A DNA stretch of 64,000 nt from G963666705 sp963666705 (GCA_963666705.2 CAXXKO010000028.1:62001-126000); one strand, 5' to 3'; positions 8,947 through 19,966 are shown, counted from the stretch's first letter. The notes: generated from the letters alone by a model not told the origin. Made by a program: numbers and translations.

Positions 8947-11900
8947 ATGGCGGACAACGGCGAAGGGCGCATCAACGACGGATTCACGCGGGCGCGGGCG
9001 AAGGCCCGGACGCTGTCCACGGTCCTTGCCGCGGCCCTCATGGCCGCGCTCGCGCTCCCGTCGGCGATAGCGGGGCGTGACGGGCCCGACGACACCTTCT
9101 CGACGGCGGCCCCGGCCCCCGTTAGCGGCTCCGAGATGGAGTCGGCCGGCGACCCGGCCGCAACATTGCCGCCACGCCGAATCGGCGACATCACGGCCAT
9201 CCTGGAGGAGTACGAGCTGGCCGACCCCGAGCGCGCCCAGCGCGACGATGCGGCGGCCGACGCGTCGGTCCCCGCGGGCCTCGACGGTGCCGAGCGAATC
9301 GACTTCCTGCGCCTGCGGGGCCTCGCCGCCGGGCGCATCGGGCGCGTGGGCCAGCAGATGGCCGACCTCGCCGAGGCCGTGCGCCTCGCCCTGGAGGGTC
9401 ACTACCCGGACAAGAGCCGCCTGCTCTACGACCTGTCCCACGCCGAATTGCGGAACGGCAACTGGGCCGACGCCATCGGCCACAAGCTCCAGGCCATCGC
9501 AAGCATCCCCAGGGGCCATCGGGGGCGAATAATCGTCTGGAACAACGCCCTCGCCCGGCTCTACGCCGCCTCGGGCGATATCGAGCGGGCCGACCAGGTT
9601 CTCGCCAAGGTCGAGGGGTTGCTGGATGAAGCCCGGCAATGGCGGGGATGGGGGCGACACGGCCCTCACTGGCGCGCGGCATTCTTTTATGCACGCGGGG
9701 AGATCATGGACCTGCGGGGGCAACACGAGGAGGCCGAGCTGTCCTATCGCGCCGCCCTCGAATCCCTCGCCGGGTTCAACCAGGAGAGCAGCGACGATCG
9801 CATCGTCGACGCGGATTTCCGCTTCGACAATCTGCAAGCGGTCCTGGGCCGCAACCTGCTCTACCAGAACCGCTTGGTGGCGGCCGAGCTCGAGGTCCGC
9901 GACGGCTTGCTGCGAACGCTCGCGCGCGTCGGCCGATATTCCCCGGATACCGCCGTCCTCGTCGGGCGCCTCGCCGAGGTCGTGCTGGAACAGGGGCGAA
10001 TCAGGGAGGCGGAGCTGCTGGCCCGCGCCCATGTGGAGATCTACGAGAGCATGGGCGCGCGGCGCGATTCCTACTCCCTGGCCCGCGCGCGCGACCGTCT
10101 CGCCACCATTCTGATCGCCGAGGATAAATGGCGTAAGGCGCTCGCCGTCTACCAGACGATCGAGACGGACATGTCGGGCGACCCGGCCTTCTTCGACCGC
10201 ACCTTCGGCACCAACCTCGATTGGGCGCTCGCCGAGCTGCGTGTGGGCGAATTCGAAAGCGCCCGCGCCCGCGCCGCCAGGGCCACCGAGGATATGGAGG
10301 GCAGGGTCGGCGCCAAGCATTACAGTGCGGCGGAGGCGCGGGGCGTGCTCGCCATCGCATTGGCCGCCAGCGGCGACCGTCGCGCGGCTTTCCAGCAGTT
10401 CAGCGAGAGCCTGCCCATCCTGCTCTCCCGCTCCCGGCGCTCGTCGGACGAGAACGTCACCCGCGCCACCCGCGCCATGCGCCGCAAGGAGATCCTGGAG
10501 GGCTATATCGGTCTCCTCGCCGATCTGAGCGGCACGGCCCTCGAGGCGAAGCTCGGCATCGACGCCGCGGCCGAGGCGTTCCGCGCGGCCGATACGGCCC
10601 GGGGCCAGTCGGTCCAGCGGGCGCTCACCGCCAACGCGGCCCGCGCCGCGGCGAGCGACCCGGCGCTGGCGGCACTCGCCCGCCGGGAGCAAGACGCGCT
10701 CACACGGATCGGCGCGCTCAACGGCCTCCTCGTCGACCTCATGGCCGCCTCCGCCGACCAGCGCGACCCGGGCGCCACCCTCGATCTGCGGACTCGTATC
10801 GACGATCTGCGGAGCGAGCGCGCCACGCTCGTCGAGGAGATCGAGGCGCGTTTCCCGGACTATGCCCAGCTCGTCAACCCGAAGCCGGCCAGCCTCCCGG
10901 AGGCGCAGGCGAGCCTAAGGCCGGGCGAGGCGCTGATCGCCACCTATCTGGGGCCGGACCGAAGCTACCTCTGGGCCATCCCGGCCCAAGGCGCACCGGT
11001 CTTCGCCACAATTTCAGACGGCCGCCGCGCGATCGCCGACCGCGTGGCCCTCCTGCGCGCCTCGCTCGAACCCGATGCCACGACGATCGCCGAGGTTCCG
11101 CCATTCGACCTTGTCGAGGCTCACGCTCTCTACAGTCGTCTGCTGGCGCCGGTGGCGCCGGGCTGGAAGGACGCCCGCAACCTCCTCGTCGTGGCCGGCG
11201 GCCCGCTCGGCTTCCTGCCCTTCTCCGTGCTGGTGACCGAGCCCTTCCCCGACCTGCGCGAGATGGAGCCCTATTTCGCGAGCTACCGGGAGGTGCCGTG
11301 GCTCGCCCGGACGCACGCCGTCACGGTCCTCCCCTCGGTCGCGTCGCTCCGGGCGCTCCGCCGCCTGCCCCCCGGGGCCGCCGGACGCAAGGCCTTCGTC
11401 GGTTTCGGCGACCCCTATTTCAGCCTCGTGCAGGCAAGCCAGGCGGCCGAGGTCGCCGCGGGCGGTGCCGATATGGGCGTGCGTGGCGTCGGCTCGCCCA
11501 CCCTGGTCCTGCGCGATCTGCGCCGGCCCGAGGACGACGATGTGAGTGTCGATCTCAGCCGCCTGCCCCGCCTCTTCGATACCCGGGAGGAGCTGCGCGG
11601 GATGGCGCTGGCGCTCGGGGCCGACCCGGCAACGGACCTCTTCCTGGGGGTGGACGCCAGCGAGGCGACGGTCAAGTCCATGTCGCTCGCCGACTACCGC
11701 GTGCTCGCCTTCGCCACCCACGGCCTCGTGCCAGGTGACCTCGACGGCCTCACGGAGCCGGCCCTCGCCCTTTCGGCCCCCGCGGTCGCGGGCGGCGGCG
11801 GTGACGGCCTCCTGACCCTCTCCGAAATCCTGGCCCTCGAGCTCAACGCCGACTGGGTGGTGCTCTCGGCCTGCAACACGGGCTCGGGCGATGGGGCCGG

Positions 11901-12207
11901 GGCCGAGGCCGTCTCGGGCCTGGGCCGCGCCTTCTTCTACGCCGGCACGCGGGCGCTCCTGGTCAGCAACTGGCCGGTCCATTCGCGAGCGGCGATGGAG
12001 CTGACCACCGAGGTCTTCCGCCGCCAGGCCGCCGATCCCGGGATCGGCCGCGCCGAGGCCCTGCGCCAGGCCATGATGGCGTTGGTCGATGGCCCGGGCT
12101 ATGTCGAGCCGGGCACCGGCCGCACCCTGTTCAGTTACGCCCACCCCCTGTTCTGGGCACCCTTCTCGCTCGTCGGCGACGGCGGAGGAGGAGGAGTCAC
12201 GCCGTGA
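8947..12207 (+). CDS. secreted TPR-CHAT domain protein
   Basis: About 1,086 residues. A hydrophobic segment (about 22-43, LSTVLAAALMAALALPSAIA) looks like a signal peptide or anchor. A long tetratricopeptide region follows (roughly 90-500), with a helical linker containing DAAAEAFRAADTARGQS. The C-terminal CHAT caspase-like protease domain shows LLVVAGGPLGFLPFSVL, then the His of VLAFATHGLV and the Cys of VVLSACNTGSG, the expected His-Cys dyad. Envelope location is inferred from the N-terminus. No obvious partner gene adjoins it. Confidence 0.85.
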   Translation: MADNGEGRINDGFTRARAKARTLSTVLAAALMAALALPSAIAGRDGPDDTFSTAAPAPVSGSEMESAGDPAATLPPRRIGDITAILEEYELADPERAQRDDAAADASVPAGLDGAERIDFLRLRGLAAGRIGRVGQQMADLAEAVRLALEGHYPDKSRLLYDLSHAELRNGNWADAIGHKLQAIASIPRGHRGRIIVWNNALARLYAASGDIERADQVLAKVEGLLDEARQWRGWGRHGPHWRAAFFYARGEIMDLRGQHEEAELSYRAALESLAGFNQESSDDRIVDADFRFDNLQAVLGRNLLYQNRLVAAELEVRDGLLRTLARVGRYSPDTAVLVGRLAEVVLEQGRIREAELLARAHVEIYESMGARRDSYSLARARDRLATILIAEDKWRKALAVYQTIETDMSGDPAFFDRTFGTNLDWALAELRVGEFESARARAARATEDMEGRVGAKHYSAAEARGVLAIALAASGDRRAAFQQFSESLPILLSRSRRSSDENVTRATRAMRRKEILEGYIGLLADLSGTALEAKLGIDAAAEAFRAADTARGQSVQRALTANAARAAASDPALAALARREQDALTRIGALNGLLVDLMAASADQRDPGATLDLRTRIDDLRSERATLVEEIEARFPDYAQLVNPKPASLPEAQASLRPGEALIATYLGPDRSYLWAIPAQGAPVFATISDGRRAIADRVALLRASLEPDATTIAEVPPFDLVEAHALYSRLLAPVAPGWKDARNLLVVAGGPLGFLPFSVLVTEPFPDLREMEPYFASYREVPWLARTHAVTVLPSVASLRALRRLPPGAAGRKAFVGFGDPYFSLVQASQAAEVAAGGADMGVRGVGSPTLVLRDLRRPEDDDVSVDLSRLPRLFDTREELRGMALALGADPATDLFLGVDASEATVKSMSLADYRVLAFATHGLVPGDLDGLTEPALALSAPAVAGGGGDGLLTLSEILALELNADWVVLSACNTGSGDGAGAEAVSGLGRAFFYAGTRALLVSNWPVHSRAAMELTTEVFRRQAADPGIGRAEALRQAMMALVDGPGYVEPGTGRTLFSYAHPLFWAPFSLVGDGGGGGVTP

Positions 12208-12264
12208 GCCGCGGCGCGGGCGGCAAGCCCCGATCCCCATGGATGCTCGTGTCGGCGGCGGCTC

Positions 12265-12921
12265 TCAGCCCGCCAGCAGCGCCCTCACCTTCTCGACCGC
12301 GCACTCGGGCGCGGTGAGCACGTCCCGGCCTGGTACATCGGGGATGAGGGCGGCGGCTGGTGCCATCGAATACTGTGCGAGGAGGAGGGCGTCCACGTCG
12401 GTGAGGGCCTCCGCCGCCGCCACGATCGCGCGGTCGTGCGATGCCCGGTCGCCCCGGGTGAGGGCGTCGAGAGCGCCTTCGGCGAGCCGAGCCTTCAGCG
12501 CGACCGCCACCCCGCGCGCGCCCGCCACCGCCTCGATCTCCGCCGACATCTCCTCGATGGTGGCGCCGAAGGTCGCCAGCAGGCCGAGGCGCTCACCGCG
12601 CTCGAGGGCAGCCTCGATCATCGCCTCGTAAGGCCGCAGGACCGGCACATCGACCTGCCCCTTCGCCGCCTCGATGGCGGCGCCGAAGGCCGAGCAGCTA
12701 TACAGCACGCAGCGGGCGCCGCTCTCCACGCTGTGGCGGGCAAGGGCGGCGATACGGTCGTGGAGCGCCGGCGTCAATTCGCCCGCCGCCCGTCGGTCCG
12801 CCAGCAGGGTCTCGTCCAGGAGGCTCATGGGCTCGGCCTCGGGCCACAGCGCCTCGAACGCCGCCGCGATGGGCTGGAGAGAATGGCGGGTGGCATGGAT
12901 AACGCCGATGCGGTGGGTCAT
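12265..12921 (-). CDS. Asp/Glu racemase-superfamily protein
   Basis: About 218 residues starting MTHRIGVIHATRHSLQPI. The first active-site Cys of the superfamily is seen in VLYSCSAFG. The region where the second Cys is normally found reads LLLAQYSMAPAA, so it lacks it; another Cys occurs near the C-terminus (TAPECAVEKV). Arylmalonate decarboxylase-like and hydantoin racemase-like relatives also differ here, so the reaction is uncertain. The upstream in-frame extension was rejected because it lacks family similarity. Confidence 0.75.
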   Translation of the reverse strand: MTHRIGVIHATRHSLQPIAAAFEALWPEAEPMSLLDETLLADRRAAGELTPALHDRIAALARHSVESGARCVLYSCSAFGAAIEAAKGQVDVPVLRPYEAMIEAALERGERLGLLATFGATIEEMSAEIEAVAGARGVAVALKARLAEGALDALTRGDRASHDRAIVAAAEALTDVDALLLAQYSMAPAAALIPDVPGRDVLTAPECAVEKVRALLAG

Positions 12922-13083
12922 ATAGAGTCCTCGATCCTGTTGTTCGCGGCACCATGTTGAAACTGTGCAAGCTGCCGTGCAAGGTGGAACGAGCAGACTT
13001 ATTTTGGCCAAGGGACAGGTCGTGGATTGCCCATGATGAGTTATGGTAGAATTGTTCAGGTAAGTCTACCGCGAGGATCCGAT

Positions 13084-13335
13084 ATGAGCATGAACATCAA
13101 GAACCCGGAAGCCCATCGCCTTGCGTCGATACTTTCGAAGCTCACCGGTGAGACCATGACCAAGGCGGTCACCGAGGCACTGCGCGAGCGGCTGGCCCGA
13201 GAGACGCGGCGGCGCGACAAGGGAAAGATTGTGGACGAGATCATGGCGATCGGCCGGCGTTGCGCGGCCTTGCCGGAGCGCGATGCTCGGAGCGCTGATG
13301 AAATCCTCTACGACGAACGAGGAATGCCAAAGTGA
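13084..13335 (+). CDS. vapB: VapB-type antitoxin
   Basis: 83 residues, MSMNIKNPEAHRLASILSKL. It has the short N-terminal DNA-binding segment and the helix TMTKAVTEALRERLARE typical of PSK/VapB-like antitoxins paired with PIN toxins. The ATG at 13084 follows a GAGGATCC ribosome site. The stop overlaps the toxin start as GTGA (13332-13335), the usual coupling in vapBC pairs. The family autoregulates its own promoter, but no operator was identified here. Confidence 0.85.
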   Translation: MSMNIKNPEAHRLASILSKLTGETMTKAVTEALRERLARETRRRDKGKIVDEIMAIGRRCAALPERDARSADEILYDERGMPK

Positions 13336-13720
13336 TCGCCGTCGATACGTCGGCGATCCTCGCAATTCTTCTGGAGGAGGACGACGCTGAGCGCTTTGCC
13401 GAAGCACTGGCGGAGGACGATGCGCCGCTCATATCCGCGGCGAATTACGCGGAAGCTGGAATCGTCCTGCGATTCAGGCGAGGCCCGGAGCGGGGCGCGA
13501 GTTGGAAGCGCTTTTGGAAATCGCTGGAATCAGCATCGAACCGGTCACGGGTGATCAGGGTCGTGCCGCGATCCAAGCCTACGCCGCTTACGGTCGGGGA
13601 AATCACCCGGCGCGACTCAACTTCGGCGACTGTTTCGCCTACAGCCTCGCAAAAACGGCGGGGGTGCCCCTGCTGTTCAAGGGCCGAGATTTCTCGTTGA
13701 CCGATCTCGCGACCGCCTGA
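13332..13720 (+). pseudogene. vapC: VapC PIN-domain toxin, frameshifted
   Basis: A GTG start overlaps vapB. The first half reads MIAVDTSAILAILLEEDDAE with the first PIN acidic residue (VDTSA) and AANYAEAGIVL. The frame then drifts after about residue 55. The correct C-terminal half (LEALLEIAGISIEPVT, then LNFGDCFAYSLAK, VPLLFKGRDF) continues in another frame from about 13500, within GGCGCGAGTTGGAAGC. A single-base change near 13485-13500 has therefore split the toxin. Either it is dead or this is a sequencing error. Confidence 0.85.
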
Positions 13721-13750
13721 CTGGCGACGAAAGCCCCAACCGAGCCCCCC

Positions 13751-15247
<1,497 letters not shown>

Positions 15248-15399
15248 GTCGTTCCCCTTCCTCGGGCGCGCGCGGTCGCCGGGCTGTTTCGGGCTGGGTT
15301 ATAGCAAATGCCCCCACGCGGCAAAACGCCCATGAGGATCGATTGACGGCACCGCCGCGACGCCTTATGGAGGTCGCGCGGAAAAGAGGAGCCGAGGCC

Positions 15400-16380
15400 G
15401 TGGAAAGACCGCCCGAATTCGCCGATATCCTAAACGCGGCCGCGCGCCTCGAAGGCAAGGCGGTGCGCACGCCACTCCTCGAATCCATGCTGCTCAACGA
15501 GGCGGTCGGCGGCCGCATCCTGGTCAAGCCCGAAGTGCTGCAGCACACGGGCTCCTTCAAGTTCCGCGGTGCCTATAACCGGATCAGCCGGCTCGACGCA
15601 GCCGCGCGGGCGGCGGGCGTGGTGGCCTATTCCTCGGGCAATCACGCCCAGGGCGTGGCGGCGGCGGCCCGACTCCTCGGCGCGCCGGCCACGATCGTCA
15701 TGCCCGCGGACGCGCCCGCCATAAAGGTCGCCAACACCAAGGCCTACGGCGCCCAGGTCGTGCTTTACGACCGCGAGACCGAGAGCCGGGAGGAGATCGG
15801 CCAGCGCATTGCGGCCGAGACCGGGGCGAGCCTGGTCAAGCCCTACGACGACCCCTACGTCATTGCCGGCCAAGGCACGGTGGGTCTCGAAATCGCGGCC
15901 CAGGCGGCGGACGCGGGGGCCGCGCTGGATGCCCTGCTCTCGCCCTGCGGCGGCGGTGGGCTGATCTCCGGCACCTCGCTCGCGTTGAAGGAGCGCAGCC
16001 CGGCGACGGACGTCTACGCGGTCGAGCCCGAGGGCTTCGACGATACGACCCGCTCGCTCGCCGCGGGCTCGCGCCAATCGAACGACCCGGCCGCGCGCTC
16101 CTTCTGCGATGCCCTCCTCGCCCCCACCCCAGGCGAAATCACCTTCGAGATCAACCGCCGCACCCTCGCGGGCGGGCTCGTGGTCGGCGAGGCCGAGGTC
16201 GGCCGCGCCATGGCGGCGGCCTTCCGCTTCCTCAAGATCGTCGTCGAGCCGGGCGGTGCCGTGGCTCTCGCCGCCGCGCTCTCGGGCAAGCTCGATTGCC
16301 GGGGCCGGACCGTGGCGGTCGTCTGCTCGGGCGGCAACGTGGACCCCGAGACCTACCGCCGGATACTGGCCGAGGCTTGA
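15400..16380 (+). CDS. PLP-dependent threonine/serine dehydratase
   Basis: About 326 residues, fold-type II PLP enzyme. The PLP lysine is in TGSFKFRGAYNR, the Asn/Gly contact in YSSGNHAQG, and the phosphate-binding loop is SPCGGGGLISG. There is no C-terminal ACT domain, so it resembles catabolic threonine dehydratases or EutB of hydroxyectoine use rather than allosteric IlvA. The GTG at 15400 has a strong AGAGGAG site eight bases upstream; TTG 15343 and ATG 15367 are in-frame alternatives. The next gene encodes a RidA-type protein, which detoxifies the enamine this enzyme releases. Confidence 0.85.
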   Translation: MERPPEFADILNAAARLEGKAVRTPLLESMLLNEAVGGRILVKPEVLQHTGSFKFRGAYNRISRLDAAARAAGVVAYSSGNHAQGVAAAARLLGAPATIVMPADAPAIKVANTKAYGAQVVLYDRETESREEIGQRIAAETGASLVKPYDDPYVIAGQGTVGLEIAAQAADAGAALDALLSPCGGGGLISGTSLALKERSPATDVYAVEPEGFDDTTRSLAAGSRQSNDPAARSFCDALLAPTPGEITFEINRRTLAGGLVVGEAEVGRAMAAAFRFLKIVVEPGGAVALAAALSGKLDCRGRTVAVVCSGGNVDPETYRRILAEA

Positions 16381-16498
16381 AGGGCGGCCGCACGTTCGCG
16401 GTCATGGATCAGGCAAAGCTTGCGGCGCGCGCCGCGCCGCTCGAATATGACCTGGATCTCTATTCCGTCCGAGTCCTCGACAGAGCAAGGAGGCCATG

Positions 16499-17719
16499 AT
16501 GCCGCGCCGAAACGTCCCGCTCGACGAGTTCTGGAACTTGGAGGTCGACGTGCCCTGGACGGCCGCCATCCATGCCGGCGACATGATGGTGCTGAACGCC
16601 CAGGGGGACTTCGACGACGCGGGCGGCGTGCTCAACCCCCACGACCTCGAGCGCCAGACCGAGAAGACGATCGCCCATATCCACGCCGTCCTCGACCGGG
16701 CGGGCGCCGAAGCGGGCGATATCACCAGCCTACGGATCGAATACGTGAACGACGGCTCGGTGGACGAGGCGGCCTACCGCCAGCAGGTAGCCAGCGCCTT
16801 CTCGGGCGCTAAGGACGCCACCATCACCTTCCTGCCCTTCCCGCGCCTCGTCTACCCCGACCTCGTGGTGGAGATCGACACCTTCGCCATGCGCACCCAG
16901 GCGGGCGGGAAGATCGCGCGCTCGACTTCGAACCCGGTCGGCCTGGCACCCCAGCCCGGACCCTTCGCCCAGGGCCTACGGATGGGCGAGATGATCTACG
17001 TGAGCGGGCAGATGGCACTCGACGAGGCGGGCGCGGTCCTCCACCCGGGCGACATCGTGCGCCAGACCGAGGTCGTTCTCGACAATATCGGCCGCATCCT
17101 CGGCGGGTTCGGCGCCGACCACGACGACGTGGTGCGCTTCAACATCTGGTACGTGGGCGAGGCGACCAGGGAGGATTGGGAGATCGGCGCGCGGGTCCGC
17201 GCGGGCTATTTCAAGGAGCCAGGCCCGGCGACCACGGCCATCCCCCTGCCCTACCTTCAGCCCGAGGGCGCCGTCGTGCTGATGGAGGTCTGGGCCATGC
17301 TGGGCGAGGACGGCGCGCGTCTTGCGCGCGAATACGCCTGGCCCGAGGGCCACTGGGACTGGCCCATCCACCTGCCCTACAAGCACGGCGTCAAGTGCCG
17401 CGACAAGATCTTCATCGGTGGGCAGGTGCCGCTCGACACCACGGGAGCCGTCCTTCACCCGGGCCAGACGACCGTGCAGACCCGCATGGCCATGGACTAT
17501 ATGGTCGCCGTCCTGCTGGAATTCGGCCTCGGGCTTCAGGACGTGGCCAAGCTCATCACCTATTACCAACTGGGCACGGTCGAGGCGTTCCTGGAGAACC
17601 TGACGACGCGCGCGGGCTATTTCAAGAAGCCGGGACCGGCGGTGGTCGGCCTGCCTCTCGACACGCTCTCGGTGCCCGGCCTCATGGTCGAGATCGAGGC
17701 GATCGCACTCGAATCGTAA
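16499..17719 (+). CDS. triple-domain RidA/YjgF family protein
   Basis: About 406 residues with three consecutive RidA-like domains (roughly 1-133, 140-270 and 280-406). Each has the pattern of a Q- or N-x-G strand (LNAQGDFDDAG, YVSGQMALDEAG, FIGGQVPLDTTG), then HPxDxxxQT-like helices, and a final P...ME/VEI strand. Normal RidA is one domain of about 130 residues acting as a trimer, so this could be a covalent pseudo-trimer. An Arg before the last strand, needed for imine deaminase activity in RidA, is retained only in the first domain (PFPRLVYPD). A strong AAGGAGG site decides the start between two adjacent ATGs. Confidence 0.85.
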   Translation: MPRRNVPLDEFWNLEVDVPWTAAIHAGDMMVLNAQGDFDDAGGVLNPHDLERQTEKTIAHIHAVLDRAGAEAGDITSLRIEYVNDGSVDEAAYRQQVASAFSGAKDATITFLPFPRLVYPDLVVEIDTFAMRTQAGGKIARSTSNPVGLAPQPGPFAQGLRMGEMIYVSGQMALDEAGAVLHPGDIVRQTEVVLDNIGRILGGFGADHDDVVRFNIWYVGEATREDWEIGARVRAGYFKEPGPATTAIPLPYLQPEGAVVLMEVWAMLGEDGARLAREYAWPEGHWDWPIHLPYKHGVKCRDKIFIGGQVPLDTTGAVLHPGQTTVQTRMAMDYMVAVLLEFGLGLQDVAKLITYYQLGTVEAFLENLTTRAGYFKKPGPAVVGLPLDTLSVPGLMVEIEAIALES

Positions 17720-17751
17720 CGCCACCCACAACACGGAAGGGGGAGTGAGGG

Positions 17752-18777
17752 ATGACCGATACCGAAACCTCGAGGGTCACCACCGACATCGATTACGAGA
17801 AGAACGGCAAGCAGCATTCCTACCTGCGGATACCCAACTCGCGGGACAATTCGGGCTGGGGCACGCTCCTCATGCCGATCACCGTGATCCGCAACGGCGA
17901 GGGGCCGACGCTTCTCTTCAGCGGCGGCAACCACGGTGACGAGTACGAGGGGCCGGTCGCGCTCATGAAGCTCATCCGCGAGCTCGAGGCGGCCGAGATC
18001 CAGGGCCGTGTGATCGTCATCCCGGGCCTCAACTATCCCGCCTTCCTGGCCGGCAAGCGGCTCTCGCCCATCGATGGCAAGAACATGAACCGCATCTTCC
18101 CGGGCAAGTACGACGGCACCATCACGGAAGTCATCGCCCACTACGTCTACCACCGGATCCTGCCCCTGATCGATGCCGCATTCGACCTCCATTCGGGCGG
18201 CTATTCCATGCTCATGGTGCCGAGCGTGATGATTCACTACCTCGAGGACGAGAAGCAGATGGCCGACTCGGTGGCGGCCATGCGTGCCTTCCGCGCGCCC
18301 GTCGGCATCATCGGCGAGGAGCTCGATACCGAGGGCATGCTGGATACGGCCGTCGAGGAGATGGGCAAGGTCTTCATCGGCACGGAGCTTGGCGGCGGCG
18401 CCATGCTCACGCCCGACAGCGTCCGCGTCGCCGAGACCGGAATCCGCAACGTCCTCAAGCATTACGGCATGATGGAGGGCGAGCTGGTGACGCCCGAGTG
18501 GCGCGGCAAGACCGAGTCCCGAGTCATGGAGGTGCCGGACACGGGATGTTTCGTGATGGCCATGGCCGAAGGCCTCTACGAGCCGTTCTTCGAGGTCGGC
18601 GACGAGGTTCCGGCGGGCCAGCCGGTGGGCCAGATCCACTTCCCCGAGGCGCCGTCCCACGAGCCCATGGAGTTGACGCCCGGCACACACGGCATGCTGT
18701 GGAGCCGCCGCGGCCCCGGCATGGTCGAGAAGGGCGACACGGTCGCCGTGCTCGCACAGGAATCCAAGGACTGGTAG
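17752..18777 (+). CDS. zinc deacylase, aspartoacylase/DoeB-EutE-like
   Basis: 341 residues of the succinylglutamate desuccinylase/aspartoacylase family. Zinc ligands are expected in SGGNHGDEYEGP (H..E) and AFDLHSGGYS (H). Length and motifs resemble N-acetyl-diaminobutyrate deacetylase (DoeB/EutE) of ectoine breakdown. The C-terminal beta domain (FEVGDEVPAGQPVGQI) fits that subfamily. The preceding dehydratase could be EutB, but the other ectoine genes (doeA, doeC, doeD) are not here, so the substrate stays open. It follows the RidA gene by 32 bases, probably in one operon. Confidence 0.75.
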   Translation: MTDTETSRVTTDIDYEKNGKQHSYLRIPNSRDNSGWGTLLMPITVIRNGEGPTLLFSGGNHGDEYEGPVALMKLIRELEAAEIQGRVIVIPGLNYPAFLAGKRLSPIDGKNMNRIFPGKYDGTITEVIAHYVYHRILPLIDAAFDLHSGGYSMLMVPSVMIHYLEDEKQMADSVAAMRAFRAPVGIIGEELDTEGMLDTAVEEMGKVFIGTELGGGAMLTPDSVRVAETGIRNVLKHYGMMEGELVTPEWRGKTESRVMEVPDTGCFVMAMAEGLYEPFFEVGDEVPAGQPVGQIHFPEAPSHEPMELTPGTHGMLWSRRGPGMVEKGDTVAVLAQESKDW

Positions 18778-18817
18778 GCGCGCGCCGAGGTGGCGTGGCA
18801 CGTGAAAAGGTAGCGCG

Positions 18818-19966
18818 CTGACGACGGCCATCCGCCTCGGCCTGTTCTACGCGGCGGCCTTCACCGTCGTGGGAGTCATGCTGCCCTTCTGGCCCCTGTG
18901 GCTCGAATCGCGGGGCATGGGCGCCGGTGAGATCGGCATCCTGCTCGGCGCCGCCTTCTGGGTGAAGGTCGCCACCAACCCGCTCGTCGGCGGCCTGGTG
19001 GATCGGCGTGGCGACCGGCGGCGGCCCATGATCGCGCTCGCCGCCGCCTGCCTTGCGAGCTACGCCCTCTTCGCCGTGGCCGACGGGTTCTGGGCCCTCC
19101 TGGGCGTGAGCGTGCTCACCGGCGTCTTCTTCTCGGCCCTGCTGCCCTTGGGCGAAAGCCTGACTATGCGAACGGCCCACGAGCGGGGCTTCGATTACGG
19201 GCGCATCCGCCTGTGGGGATCGATCGGCTTCATCCTCGCCGCCACATTGGGCGGGCGCCTGCTCGAGGGGCGGGCGCCCGATATCGTGCTGTGGCTGATC
19301 CTGGCGGCGCTCGGCGCCACCCTGCTCGCCTGTATCGCCATGCCCGATGTCCGCCTGACGCCCGCGGTCCATGGCACCCGACCCGCGTGGCGGCTGGTGT
19401 GCAACCCCACCTTCGCCCTGTTCCTGGCATCGACGGGGCTCCTCCAGGCGAGCCACGCGGTCTATTACGGCTTCGCCACCCTCCATTGGCGGGCCGCGGG
19501 GCTGGACGAGGCGGTGATCGGCGCCTTGTGGGCCGAGGGCGTAGTCGCGGAGATCCTGCTGTTCGCGGCGAGCGGCGCCTTCGTCCGCCGGCTCGGGCCA
19601 GCGGGTCTGCTGCTGCTCGCCGCGGTTGGCGGGGTCGTACGCTGGACGGCGACGGCGCTGTCGACCGATCTCGGCGTCCTCCTCGCGGCGCAGACGCTGC
19701 ACGCGCTGACTTTCGCGGCCGCGCATCTGGCAGCCATGCATTTCATCGTGCGCGCGGCGCCGCCCGAGCTGTCGGCGACGGCCCAGACCGTCTATGCCGC
19801 GGTGGGCATGGGTATCGTCTTCGGCGCCACCATGTGGGCCGCCGGCGGGCTTTACGCCGCCTTTGGCGGCGGCGCCTTCCTTGCCATGGCGGGGCTATCG
19901 GCGGCGGGAGGTCTCGTGGCGCTCATGCTCGCCGCGCGCTGGCGCGGCGGCCCGGTGGTGCGCTGA
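18818..19966 (+). CDS. MFS transporter, HcaT/MFS_1-like
   Basis: About 382 residues with roughly 12 hydrophobic segments. It has the inter-helix motif GGLVDRRGDRRRP after helix 2 and AHERGFDYGRIRLWGSIGF in the middle, typical of 3-phenylpropionate/sugar-type MFS_1 transporters. The start is unusual. An in-frame stop at 18803 leaves no ATG, GTG or TTG before GTG 18869, which would cut helix 1 (LFYAAAFTVVGVMLPFW). CTG at 18818, seven bases after AAAAGG, keeps it whole. It is the last gene of the dehydratase run and may import the substrate. Confidence 0.75.
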   Translation: MTTAIRLGLFYAAAFTVVGVMLPFWPLWLESRGMGAGEIGILLGAAFWVKVATNPLVGGLVDRRGDRRRPMIALAAACLASYALFAVADGFWALLGVSVLTGVFFSALLPLGESLTMRTAHERGFDYGRIRLWGSIGFILAATLGGRLLEGRAPDIVLWLILAALGATLLACIAMPDVRLTPAVHGTRPAWRLVCNPTFALFLASTGLLQASHAVYYGFATLHWRAAGLDEAVIGALWAEGVVAEILLFAASGAFVRRLGPAGLLLLAAVGGVVRWTATALSTDLGVLLAAQTLHALTFAAAHLAAMHFIVRAAPPELSATAQTVYAAVGMGIVFGATMWAAGGLYAAFGGGAFLAMAGLSAAGGLVALMLAARWRGGPVVR

